Shown here: piece after piece, positions 16,101-24,190 of the stretch
How the letters are laid out: every line of letters starts with the position of its first letter
How positions within the stretch are numbered: the first letter of the stretch is position 1
From: Kribbella monticola
GTDB lineage: Bacteria > Actinomycetota > Actinomycetes > Propionibacteriales > Kribbellaceae
Length of the DNA: 64,000 bases
Direction: 5' to 3'
Assembly: GCF_003261635.1 (NCBI RefSeq)
Contig: NZ_QFXK01000031.1
Coordinates: 1 to 64,000, forward strand
Program-made: the position numbers and the translations under genes
Notes under the pieces: model-generated
Told to the model about the DNA's origin: nothing
The model's input: only the letters and a program-made list of their open reading frames with translations
Databases searched by the model: none

Positions 16101-18949
16101 TGTTTGCCGGTCGCCGTGTCCGGACGGGCGGCCGGAGCGGGCGGCTTCGCCACCGTGACGGTGACGATCGCCTTTGCCACGGTGCCGTTCACGTCGGACA
16201 CCGTGTAGCCAACCGGCATCGCAGTACCGGTGAAGGTCGGCAGCGGATCGAAGCCCACGGTCCCATCCGGCTTCGCCACCAGCGTCGCCTGGCCGGCCAG
16301 CTTCACCGTCGTCCCCGGCTTCAGTGTGATCGGATCGATCAGCCGCACGCTGCCCGGGACGAGTGGCGCCCCCGGATCGCCGGCGTCGTCGTTCACCAGC
16401 ACCGACACGGTCACCGCGGTGTCGTACGCCGTACTGACCGTGTCGTCGTTCGCGTCCGGCTGGACAGCGGTGACGCTCAGGGTGAGAGTCGCCGAACCGA
16501 GAGCACCGTTGCCGTCAGCAACTTGGTAGGTGACGGGAGTCGCCTTGCCGTGGAACGCGGGCAGCGGTTCGAACAGGATCCGGCCGTCCGGCCCGGCGGT
16601 GTACTTGCCCTGACCGGGGATCACCAAACTGGTCACCGGCTGGCTTCTCGTCGTCGGTCGCAGCAACCGGACCGTCGCCGGGTCGAGCGCCGAACCGGTG
16701 GGGCCGGGCTTGTCGTTCGCGAGCACCTCGACGAAGACCGATCGGCCCTGCTTCGTGGTGACCGTGTCGGGTGTGACCACCGGTGGACCGGGCGCGTCCA
16801 CGGAGACGACCAACCGGGCTCGCGCGGCGGTGCCGTTCTTGTCCAGCACTTGATAGCCGACCGGCGTCGTCGTCCCGCGGAAGCCACGCACCGGCTGGAA
16901 CGCGATCTTGCCGTCGGCCACCAGATAGGTGCCCTGGCGCACCACCTCCAGCTTGTCGACCAGATCGCCCGCCGGATCGACCAGCTTCAGACTCGCCGGA
17001 TCGAGCGGTGCGTCGGGTGACCCCGGCAGATCGTTGCCGAGGACATCGATGTCCACGTCCGTGTCGAACGGCGAGGCCACCGAGTCACCGATCGCCTTCG
17101 GGATCACCGGCGTGACGGTGACCGTGAGCGTCGACTCGGCGTACTGACCGGTGCTGTCGGTGATCCGGTAGCCGAGGGAGGTGGCGACACCGGTGAAGCG
17201 CGCCAGCGGGACGAAGTCGACGAGTCCGTTGGATCGCGCGGTGTAGGTGCCCTCGCGCGGGACGACGACCGACTTCTTGAGCGCTGCGTCGGCGGGATCA
17301 CGCAGTACGAGGGTCGTCGGGTCCAGCGTCACTCCCGGCGCGGCCTTGTCGTTGGCGAGGACGGTCACCGCAGTACTGACGTTCTGTGGCGTGGTCGCGA
17401 GATCGGGACCGGCGACCGGCTTGGCCGGCAGGGAGACGGTGACGGTCAGGTTGGCCGTCGCGGTCGTTCCGTTGCTGTCGGCAACGCGGTAGGTCACCGG
17501 CTTGCCGACTCCGACGAAGCCGGGGACCGGGTCGAAACCGACCTTGCCGCTCGTAGCGACGTACTTGCCTTGGCCGACAACGTTGACCATCACGCCACAC
17601 TGGGCGCCGTCGACCAGACAGAGTGAGTCGGGCACCAGCGCGGCTTCCGGATCGGCCGCTTTGTCGTTGCCGAGGACATCGGCCGTCACCCCGGTGTCGT
17701 ACGCCGTCGTCGCCAGGTCGTCCACAGCGATCGGAGCCGGCGGCGGCGCGATGACGACGGGATAGTCCTCGACCTCGCCGGAGTCCGCCGCACCAGCCGG
17801 CTTCTCCACCTGCGCCGACGTGTACCCGAGCCGCACCCGCGTGTACGTCGTACCAGCGGTGAGGCCGGCCAGGTTCGACCAGTTCAGGGTGACCGCGCCT
17901 TGTCCGGCGGTGAAGGTGGCGCAGGATCGCTCGGTCGGGGCGAAGGTGCCGCTCTTGTCCAGGTCGATCCATCCGCAGACGCGGCCGGGTTTCGTCGTAC
18001 CGGTCAGAGCGACCGACGCCGAGTAGCTCTTGGTTTTGGTGCGTAGTGGCTTGAAGGTGACGCCGTCGTCGCCCTGATCCGGAACCGCCGGGCCACTCGT
18101 TCCATTGGCGATCGTCGCGTTGTCTTCGGTCGCCGTCGACCCAAGTCGTGCGTCGCCGAGCACCGACCACGCAGCGCCGTACGACGAGGGCGCGTCGCCG
18201 AAGTCCTCGCCGACCGACGCGACGATGGAGAAGACGTCGCCGGACGTTGGAGTGTTGAACGCGGGCAGTGCTCGGTTCTTGGTGAAGACCGCGGTGACCT
18301 CGAAGGCGACGGACTTGACGACGCCGAGCACCCGGACCGATCCGCAGGCTGCGGTTGCAGCGGCATCCGGACCGGTACCGGTCTTCGGATTGATGCAGTT
18401 CGGACCCGCGTCGGGGTTTGCAGCGGTGATCGTGTCGCTGGTGACCGCCAGGTTGTTGCCTTCGCCAAGTTTCGTCAGGCTGATGCCGGCGGTGGTGAGT
18501 TCGAGGACGGAGTGCAACTCGGACTGGCCAGTGGGCCGGCCGTTGACGGTCTGGGTGGCCGCACCGCCGAGGCCGGCGACGTGCAGGACCGGGTCGCGGA
18601 CGGGCTGCGAGAACGTGATCGTCACCGTGCCCCGGTTACCGCAACTCCCGGTGGAGGCACAGTCGCCGGTGTCCACGACGACATCCTGCGCTGGGGTGGT
18701 CCTGGCGATGGGCGGTGAATAGGTCCGTGCGCCGGTACCACGCTCGCCCGCCGTACTCGGGTCGGACAGCGCGGTCTTCCCCGACACCGAGATCGTCTGG
18801 ACGAGGCCGGAGCCGGGCATCGTCGTACGGGCCGTCGTCGCGGCGTCCTCGAAGGGGGCCGAGGGCACCTGATAAGCGCCGGCCGCGAGCGGGGCCAGCC
18901 CGAGTACGACGACGAGGGCGGCTGCGATGAGTGACCGCCTCGCCGTCAT
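13148..18949 (-). CDS. Giant LPATG-anchored surface protein with 14 CshA-type repeats
   Basis: A 1933-residue secreted protein. A signal peptide occupies about residues 1-26 (MTARRSLIAAALVVVLG..). A non-repetitive region follows to about 245, then a GEVED-like module (DFGDAPSSYG.. to DSGEVEDYPVVI, about 250-405). Fourteen repeats of about 100-110 residues fill 410-1880, each with ND(K/S/L).(P/A)G near the start, F.G near the middle and a YxVxD..G..A....VTV end, as in CshA fibril repeats. The C-terminus has LPATGG, a hydrophobic helix and RRGRQ, a sortase signal. Repeats alternate between two types. ATG 18949 is preferred over GTG 18955 because AAGGGG is 7 nt upstream. No sortase gene is in the window. 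Adhesion is inferred from the family. Confidence 0.9.
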   Translation of the reverse strand: MTARRSLIAAALVVVLGLAPLAAGAYQVPSAPFEDAATTARTTMPGSGLVQTISVSGKTALSDPSTAGERGTGARTYSPPIARTTPAQDVVVDTGDCASTGSCGNRGTVTITFSQPVRDPVLHVAGLGGAATQTVNGRPTGQSELHSVLELTTAGISLTKLGEGNNLAVTSDTITAANPDAGPNCINPKTGTGPDAAATAACGSVRVLGVVKSVAFEVTAVFTKNRALPAFNTPTSGDVFSIVASVGEDFGDAPSSYGAAWSVLGDARLGSTATEDNATIANGTSGPAVPDQGDDGVTFKPLRTKTKSYSASVALTGTTKPGRVCGWIDLDKSGTFAPTERSCATFTAGQGAVTLNWSNLAGLTAGTTYTRVRLGYTSAQVEKPAGAADSGEVEDYPVVIAPPPAPIAVDDLATTAYDTGVTADVLGNDKAADPEAALVPDSLCLVDGAQCGVMVNVVGQGKYVATSGKVGFDPVPGFVGVGKPVTYRVADSNGTTATANLTVTVSLPAKPVAGPDLATTPQNVSTAVTVLANDKAAPGVTLDPTTLVLRDPADAALKKSVVVPREGTYTARSNGLVDFVPLARFTGVATSLGYRITDSTGQYAESTLTVTVTPVIPKAIGDSVASPFDTDVDIDVLGNDLPGSPDAPLDPASLKLVDPAGDLVDKLEVVRQGTYLVADGKIAFQPVRGFRGTTTPVGYQVLDKNGTAARARLVVSVDAPGPPVVTPDTVTTKQGRSVFVEVLANDKPGPTGSALDPATVRLLRPTTRSQPVTSLVIPGQGKYTAGPDGRILFEPLPAFHGKATPVTYQVADGNGALGSATLTLSVTAVQPDANDDTVSTAYDTAVTVSVLVNDDAGDPGAPLVPGSVRLIDPITLKPGTTVKLAGQATLVAKPDGTVGFDPLPTFTGTAMPVGYTVSDVNGTVAKAIVTVTVAKPPAPAARPDTATGKQDLDVSVDPLANDQAGKGTGLDPASLVLIDPVDGAEVKTVELPGEGRYTVVPGTAASSLPRVVFDPVPAFTGRAKAISYQVADRFGQTARSTITITITAIIPLAVDDVGRTPYDATVHVKVLGNDKAGDPSAPLVPGSVLLKDPADGVLKTKVVIAHEGEYTVAAGVVTFDPAATFAGAATPVPYQIADDNGTVASAVIELTVGAPPIARPDTASTLQNVTVTVNVLSNDSPGTDATLDASSVLIGGQRDFSRTLTVPGQGTYAVQAGGAIVFDPLPSFHGRARPISYRVADSNKTVASSTLGMTVVQVLPSTVNDSAITPFNRPITVDVLDNDKAGDPSAPLVPGSVLLKDGSTYGKSLNRPGEGRYAVSADGSITFTPVKDFQGATGATQYRVSDGNGTMATGLLFVTVGKGPEAKPDLGTTKQNHDVTMDVLGNDSAGTSATLVKSSLRLFDGRSWVTSVAIAGQGTFKVGARSGGVSFDPVPSYSGPSSISYQVADTTGNTATSTVTVAVTPIVPSLADDTASTAYDTAVTVPVLANDKAGDPSAPLDAASVRVIDPATGNAVAGLQVAGQGAFTVQPDGGIRLMPAAGASGATTPVTYQVSDANGTTATATVTVTIGAKPVALPDLAKTKQHLKVTFDPLVNDKPGAGATLDPATLLLVDTNRELVSNVIVPGQGTYTVADGKITFAPTATFSGTTRPTAYEVKDSARNAARSTVTVTVVPVRPEAVDDAASTAYGAAVTVPVPANDKAGDPSAPLVASSVVLRDPADGKEKTSVTIPGEGDYLVRPDGTVGYTPVKGFTGTTSSLTYRISDANGTSDTARLEITVRGPGEAKAIPDSGTGTPGNPVVVNPLLNDAATRGAVWRPGSVCLVTGPAVCGKQVAVPSVGHWTVGTDGTIRLVPERGFIGTAKQAYRVTDSNEVSVTAQVKVTIGAQPAESVQHSETTLPATGGPSGFLLTLGGLLAALGAALLLATRRGRQ

Positions 18950-19052
18950 TCCCACGCCCCTTGTCGATCACACCAGTGCTGCATGCATCGGCTCGGGGCG
19001 AGCGGGCCGGCGTAGACGTAACGTCCCACGCTGACCGTATGTTACGCGGCAA

Positions 19053-21362
19053 TCACTGTTTGAGTTCGTAGATGCCGACCTGGTCCTCGCGGTGTCGCAA
19101 GGAGGCGAGCTGACCGAGTCGCGCGGAGACGGGGCCGTCGCGGCGATCGGCGTACAGCCAGCGGACGCCGTACTCGTGCCGGAGGCGGTGCAGCACCTGC
19201 GGGTTCGGGGAGTACAGCGCCTCCTCGGTGATCGCGACCCGGTCGGGCCAGGGCGACGGCTGCTTCGTGTAGCGCAGTCCGCCGGCGCCCTGCTTCGCCA
19301 TCGCCTCCGAGGTGTAGGCCCAGCCGTCGATCAACGTCCGGCGACCCGCGATGCCGCTGATGATGTAGCCGCGCGCGTCGCAGCCGGCCAACTGCAACCC
19401 GGCCGGCCTGCAGTACGCGTTGCCGGCCACGATGTCCTTCGGCCGCGAATTGTGGGCCAGCCAGATCGCCGCCGCGGCCTCGTCGGGATGCACCTGCCAG
19501 AACCGCGAGGCGAACACCTTCGACTGGTGGCCACCGCGGACGTGGAGGTCCTGCGCCACCCCGAAGGCCGTCGGTACAGCGAGAATCGTCAGCAACGCGA
19601 GAACTCCGCCGAGCCCCGCCGCGCCCGGCCACACCTTGACCAGCGAGGGCCAGGCGATCCGTAGTACGGCGGTGAGAATCAGTACGGCGATCAGCGGGCG
19701 GCCGACGTCGACGATGCGGCTCAACTGGTTGCCGTGGGGTTTGGTCTTTCCCCACAGCAGCAGGAACGCATAGAGCGCGCCGAGCGCCAGGGCCGCGGGG
19801 ACGAGCACCGGTGTCGGGCGGTGTTTCTTGGCCTGCACAACCGCGAGCCAGCCGATCGCCGCGATGCTGAACGGGACCGCCGTACGGACGAAGTACGACT
19901 CGCTCACGGACGGGTGGTCGACCAGCAGGAACCCGGCCCAGCCGGCGATCAAGGCGCCGAGCAGGAACCAGGCAAGCGGATCGCGCCGGGTGTCCCGCCG
20001 CCCCAGCAATGCATACCCCGCGGCGGCGGTGGCCTGTCCCACGATCAGCAGGCCGAAGACGACCAGAGCGCCGACGATCGCCAAGAGGTGGCCGGACGCC
20101 AGCGCGGGCAGGAGCCAGCCGCCTTGTCCGGGCTGGCTCCGGTCGTGGGTGGCCGCGCCGTACCCGGCCGACACCTTGACGACCGCGAGCAACTGGATGC
20201 CCGAGCCGCTGGTGCTGCCGGCGACGGTGATCATCGTGCCGACGGCCGATGCCACCAGCAACGATCCGGCCGCGATGAACCGGATGGGCAGTCGCCGGTC
20301 ACGGATCAGTAGGAAGAGCGCCGCCAACCCGACCGCGCCGACCAGAACCGGCAGAACCGTGGGTTTGGAGCCACCACCGACGACAGCCACTGTGAGCGCG
20401 AGCACCCAGAGCGTCTTCGGTTGTCTGCCCCGGAACAGCAACTCGATCAGGAAGACCGCAGCCGTCGCGGCCATGATCATGCCGAAGGTCTGGGACGGGC
20501 TGAGCAGGCTGAGCGGTGGCAAGAGGTCCACCTTGGTGTTCCACCACAAGGGCAACTGCGGACCAGCGAAGGCCGCTGCCGCCAGTACGCCGGTCCACCA
20601 CGCGCGGCTGACCGTCCTGGCGAGCACCGCGAAGGTGAGCAGGGCGATCAGGCCGGTCGGCAGCAACCAGAGCCGGTAGAGCACGATGATCGGCGAAAGC
20701 TTGGTGATGTCGACGGCCGACGCCATGTCCGCATTCGCGAACCAGTGGTAGTCCAGGCGCAGCCCGGCGGCCTGCGGAAGCTCCGGCGGCACCGCGCGGA
20801 TCAGTTCGTTCACCATCGACAGGTGGTAGAGCAGATCGGGGTAGTACGCCGTGCCGTTCGGCGGCATCGGGTGATACGCCATCACACCGAAGGTGGCGGC
20901 GCCGAACAGGAGAACGGCCGCGATCACCAGGCCCCAGGTCCACAACAGCGGCAACGGTTTCGGCTCGGCGATCCGCCAGTGCCGGCGAAGAAGCGGTACT
21001 GCCGCGAACGCGACGATCACCAGTGCGGGCCAGACAGCGAGCCAGCTCTGCCAGCCGAGCGCCGTGAACAGCGCCCAGCCGAGCAGCTTGAAGGTCGCGC
21101 CCACAGCACCACCGAGCCCGACATCCTCGGCCCAGTTGCCGGTGCTCCGCCAGAGCGCGCGCAGGAGCAGGACTCCGGGAACGACGACGGTGAGGCCGAA
21201 ATAGGCGAGATATCGCAGGATTGCGCCGACCGGCACGTCGACCGAGAGCAGGCCGATGAGGGCGACGGCAAAAGGCAGCAACCAGGGCAGCCCGCGCGTC
21301 AACGCCGTACCGGCTGAGTGTCGCGGGGTCGTGGTGGCCGGCGTACCGACAATGGTGGTCAA
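19053..21362 (-). CDS. Polytopic membrane protein, probable GT-C-type glycosyltransferase
   Basis: A 769-residue membrane protein with roughly a dozen or more hydrophobic segments (for example LPWLLPFAVALIGLL, LAYFGLTVVVPGVLLL, VLALTVAVVGG) and a soluble C-terminal domain of about 150 residues containing HPDEAAAAIWLAHN and YGVRWLYADRR. This layout resembles GT-C-fold, polyprenyl-phosphate-sugar-dependent transferases, but I see no specific motif that fixes the substrate. The start is most likely TTG at 21362, overlapping the stop of the GT2 gene as TTGA; no ATG or GTG lies nearby before the first membrane segment. Coupling to the GT2 gene suggests that the GT2 enzyme makes the lipid-linked sugar donor used here. 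Confidence 0.65.
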   Translation of the reverse strand: MTTIVGTPATTTPRHSAGTALTRGLPWLLPFAVALIGLLSVDVPVGAILRYLAYFGLTVVVPGVLLLRALWRSTGNWAEDVGLGGAVGATFKLLGWALFTALGWQSWLAVWPALVIVAFAAVPLLRRHWRIAEPKPLPLLWTWGLVIAAVLLFGAATFGVMAYHPMPPNGTAYYPDLLYHLSMVNELIRAVPPELPQAAGLRLDYHWFANADMASAVDITKLSPIIVLYRLWLLPTGLIALLTFAVLARTVSRAWWTGVLAAAAFAGPQLPLWWNTKVDLLPPLSLLSPSQTFGMIMAATAAVFLIELLFRGRQPKTLWVLALTVAVVGGGSKPTVLPVLVGAVGLAALFLLIRDRRLPIRFIAAGSLLVASAVGTMITVAGSTSGSGIQLLAVVKVSAGYGAATHDRSQPGQGGWLLPALASGHLLAIVGALVVFGLLIVGQATAAAGYALLGRRDTRRDPLAWFLLGALIAGWAGFLLVDHPSVSESYFVRTAVPFSIAAIGWLAVVQAKKHRPTPVLVPAALALGALYAFLLLWGKTKPHGNQLSRIVDVGRPLIAVLILTAVLRIAWPSLVKVWPGAAGLGGVLALLTILAVPTAFGVAQDLHVRGGHQSKVFASRFWQVHPDEAAAAIWLAHNSRPKDIVAGNAYCRPAGLQLAGCDARGYIISGIAGRRTLIDGWAYTSEAMAKQGAGGLRYTKQPSPWPDRVAITEEALYSPNPQVLHRLRHEYGVRWLYADRRDGPVSARLGQLASLRHREDQVGIYELKQ

Positions 21363-22339
21363 GAGTTGACGGATTCTTCTGTGCGGGCCTGGTGGCCCTT
21401 GTCGTCGAGACTGTCGTAGCCGACCAGGAACTGTGGCCGTTTCTGGCTGGACTGGAACAAGCGCGCCACGTACTCCCCCAGCAGGCCGAGGCACAGCAAC
21501 TGGATCGCGCCGATCACGCTGACCGCCAGCACCGTCGACGTCCAGCCGGGGATGCTCCGTCCGGACAGCTTGATGAACAAGGCGCCGACCACGAACATCC
21601 CCGACAACAGCCCGCCCAGCAGGCCGAGCCAGGTCGCCAGCCGCAGCGGCGCGGCCGAGAACGCGGTCACGCTGTCGAACGCGAGCCGGAGCATCTTGCC
21701 CGGCCCGTACTTCGTGGTTCCTGCCGCCCGTCCGGCGCGCACGTACCGCACCTGGGTGCTGGGGAAGCCGAGCCACGGGATCACCAGCCGGAAGACCCGG
21801 CCGTCCTCCGGTAGCTGGTTCACCGCGTCCACCACCCGGCGGGAGACGAGCCGGAAGTCGCCTGCGTCGAACGGGATGTCCATGCCGACCAGGCGGCCCA
21901 TCAACCGGTAGTACATCCGCGCGGTGGTCCGCTTCGCCCAGGTGTCGCTGGAACGATCCGACCGTACGCCGTACACGACATCGACGTCTTTCTCGCGGGC
22001 TGTGGCGAAGAGTTCGGCGATCACCTCGGGCGGGTCCTGGAGATCGGCGTCGATGGTGACCAGGTATTCACCGCGCGCCCGGCGGAACCCGGCCGACAGA
22101 GCCGCCTGATGGCCGCTGTTGCGGAGCAGCCGGACCAGCCGCAGCTCCGGCCAGTCGGCCGTGGCGGCGAGCAACAGCGACGCCGTGGCGTCCCGGCTGC
22201 CGTCGTCGACCGCCAGCAGTTCGTACCGCACGCCGAGGCCGTCCAGCACCGGACGCATCCGCTCGAAGAAGAACGGGAGCACCTCTTCCTCGTCGTACAT
22301 CGGTACGACGACCGAGAGCTCGAGCTCGGTGTCCCGCAT
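21359..22339 (-). CDS. GT2 glycosyltransferase (polyprenyl-phosphate glycosyltransferase type)
   Basis: A 326-residue inner-membrane protein. The GT-A domain shows LSVVVPMYDEEE, LAVDDGSRD, the metal-binding DADLQDPPE and the QxxRW-like region FRLVIPWLGF. Two C-terminal membrane helices follow (LGLLGGLLSGMFVVGALFI and VLAVSVIGAIQLLCLGLLGEYVARL). This is the DPM1/GtrB/ArnC arrangement, which loads a sugar onto polyprenyl phosphate. The ATG at 22339 has GGAGG 10 nt upstream; an in-frame TTG at 22372 would add 11 residues. It overlaps the downstream membrane glycosyltransferase by 4 nt and probably feeds it. Confidence 0.88.
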   Translation of the reverse strand: MRDTELELSVVVPMYDEEEVLPFFFERMRPVLDGLGVRYELLAVDDGSRDATASLLLAATADWPELRLVRLLRNSGHQAALSAGFRRARGEYLVTIDADLQDPPEVIAELFATAREKDVDVVYGVRSDRSSDTWAKRTTARMYYRLMGRLVGMDIPFDAGDFRLVSRRVVDAVNQLPEDGRVFRLVIPWLGFPSTQVRYVRAGRAAGTTKYGPGKMLRLAFDSVTAFSAAPLRLATWLGLLGGLLSGMFVVGALFIKLSGRSIPGWTSTVLAVSVIGAIQLLCLGLLGEYVARLFQSSQKRPQFLVGYDSLDDKGHQARTEESVNS

Positions 22340-22473
22340 GGTCGGTTGGCCTCCAGGGCTTTCGTTCGGCAACGGCCAAGGGTTGAACGCCGCAGCCGGC
22401 CGAAAAGATCACCCAGATCCTAAAGTGGCAGCAAGTTGCCACCCGCACCGGGTTTAGCTCTACCCCGATCTGA

Positions 22474-24033
22474 TCAGCGGCTGGTTTCCGGTGAGACCGC
22501 GATGGCGCCGGTTCGGCGGGGGTCGCCGACCGCGAGGAGCCCGTCGGTGGGGTCCCAGAAGGCCGCGGCGACGCCGCCGAAGTACATCGAGTGCGGTGGC
22601 ATCGGCCGGCTCGGCAGGCTGGTGGATCCGAAAACGTCGAGGTCGTCCTCGTAGTCGACGACGACGTCCTCGCGGACCCGGACGTGCAGCCTGGGATGCT
22701 CGACGGCTTCGGTCAGTGGCAGGCCACCGTGTGTGTAGAGCGCATACACCTGCGCGATCGCGCTCGGGATCCGGTCCGAGCCGGGCGAACTGATCGCCAG
22801 GACCGCGCCGTCGCTGTCGCGGCGGGCCACGCTCGGCGCCATGTTCGAGGTCAGCCGGGTGCCGGGCGCCAGGCTGTGCGGACCGCCGTGCACGAGCTCT
22901 TGCTCGCCCAGCGCGTTGTTGAGCCAGATCCCGGTACCCGGCGTCATCACACCGGAGCCGTAGCCGGACGAGACCGTGATCGCACAGGCGTCGCCTTGGT
23001 CGTCGACCACCGAGACCGTCGCCGTACTGGGTGAACTGAGCGCGCGCAGGTCTCCCCCAGCGGCAAGGTCGAGTAGCTTCTGGCCTTCCAGCTTGCGTAC
23101 GTCTTCCTGGTCCAGCTCGGCGAGCCGCTGACCGAAGACGGCGTGCTGCACGTCGATGAGCCGCTCGAGCTCGGCCGGATTCCAGCTGCCCTGACTGGGA
23201 ACGCCGGCCAGCAACGAAAGCATCGCGGCGACTGCGACTCCCCCGACCGCGGGCGGTGGGTTCGTCGCCAGCCGCCAGCCGTTCTGCCGGACGACGAGCG
23301 CGGGACGGACGACCGCCTCGTACGCCGCCAGGTCCTGTGCGGTGAGGATGCCCTCGTTGTCGGCCATGTCGCGGATCAACAGCTCGGCGAGTTCGCCGGT
23401 GTAGAGCGTCTCGGCGCCGTCCTTCGCGATCAGCTCCAAGGCCTCGGCCAGCTCCGGGATGATCACTGTGCTGCCCGCCTTGATCACCACGCCGTCGTCG
23501 TCGTGCACGACCTGATGACTCGGCTGATGCCAGCCGAAGATGATCTCGTGGGTGTAGCCGAGGTAGTACCCCGAGGTGCGGCTGAGCGGGAAGCCCTGGC
23601 GCGCCACCTCGATCGCGGGCCGGACCACCTCACTCCACGGCGCCTTGCCGGATCGCTGGTGAGCGAGGTCGAGCGCCTTGAGCCCACCGGGGGTCGCGAC
23701 GGAACCGTGTCCGACGGTGGTCGTCGTGCCACCGCCGTACTCCGTGGTCACGTCCCAGACGCCGCGGCCGAACTTGTCGGTGGGCAGGCCGCGGCCGGGC
23801 ATCTCCACCCAGCCGTCGATCGTGACCGCGTCACCACCGGCGACCTGCAGCGTCACGAACCCACCGGACGCCGGCGAGACGACCCCGATCTCGTTCACCA
23901 TCGTCACGAGCGTCGCGGCGATCGCGGCGTCAACGGCGTTCCCACCCTCGGCCGCAACCCGCACCCCCGCCTCAGCCGCCGCCCTGTTCGGCGCCGCCAC
24001 CGCGACTCTCGGGCTCTCACCCATCACCTTCAC
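22474..24033 (-). CDS. Gamma-glutamyltransferase family protein
   Basis: A 519-residue N-terminal-nucleophile hydrolase homologue. AAEAGVRVAAEGGNAVDAAIAATL is the family start, GSVATPGG lies mid-chain, and STATVSVVDDQGDACAITVS corresponds to the autoprocessing and nucleophile threonine segment. GSGVMTPGTGIWLNNALGE and LTSNMAPSV follow, as in family members. There is no signal peptide, so it is probably cytoplasmic and may be closer to acylase- or GGT-like enzymes of unknown substrate than to periplasmic GGT. The GTG at 24033 was chosen for its GGAGG 8 nt upstream; ATG 24024 is an alternative. It lies downstream of pheT, separated by a structured 99-bp repeat. Confidence 0.85.
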   Translation of the reverse strand: MKVMGESPRVAVAAPNRAAAEAGVRVAAEGGNAVDAAIAATLVTMVNEIGVVSPASGGFVTLQVAGGDAVTIDGWVEMPGRGLPTDKFGRGVWDVTTEYGGGTTTTVGHGSVATPGGLKALDLAHQRSGKAPWSEVVRPAIEVARQGFPLSRTSGYYLGYTHEIIFGWHQPSHQVVHDDDGVVIKAGSTVIIPELAEALELIAKDGAETLYTGELAELLIRDMADNEGILTAQDLAAYEAVVRPALVVRQNGWRLATNPPPAVGGVAVAAMLSLLAGVPSQGSWNPAELERLIDVQHAVFGQRLAELDQEDVRKLEGQKLLDLAAGGDLRALSSPSTATVSVVDDQGDACAITVSSGYGSGVMTPGTGIWLNNALGEQELVHGGPHSLAPGTRLTSNMAPSVARRDSDGAVLAISSPGSDRIPSAIAQVYALYTHGGLPLTEAVEHPRLHVRVREDVVVDYEDDLDVFGSTSLPSRPMPPHSMYFGGVAAAFWDPTDGLLAVGDPRRTGAIAVSPETSR

Positions 24034-24081
24034 CCGCTTATCCTCCCCCAAGCACCAGTCGCGCCACAGTGAAGCGAACCG

Positions 24082-24180
24082 CCACGCCATCAGTACGCCC
24101 CCACCGCTCCGCCCTGACCAGATCTCTGAGCGCCAGGGCGACGCGGCGGACCACCGACAACCGAGGTACTGATGGCGTGG
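24082..24180. repeat. 99-bp element with 15-bp terminal inverted repeats
   Basis: CCACGCCATCAGTAC (24082-24096 read as 24082-24095 plus flank) and its exact reverse complement GTACTGATGGCGTGG (ending at 24180) bracket the pheT-GGT gap. Inside, CGCCCTG (24110-24116) pairs with CAGGGCG (24134-24140). No coding content is seen. It could be a cruciform-forming repeat, a MITE-like remnant or an unusually long terminator after pheT. Only one copy is in the window. Confidence 0.6.
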
Positions 24181-24190
24181 AGGTCCGGCG

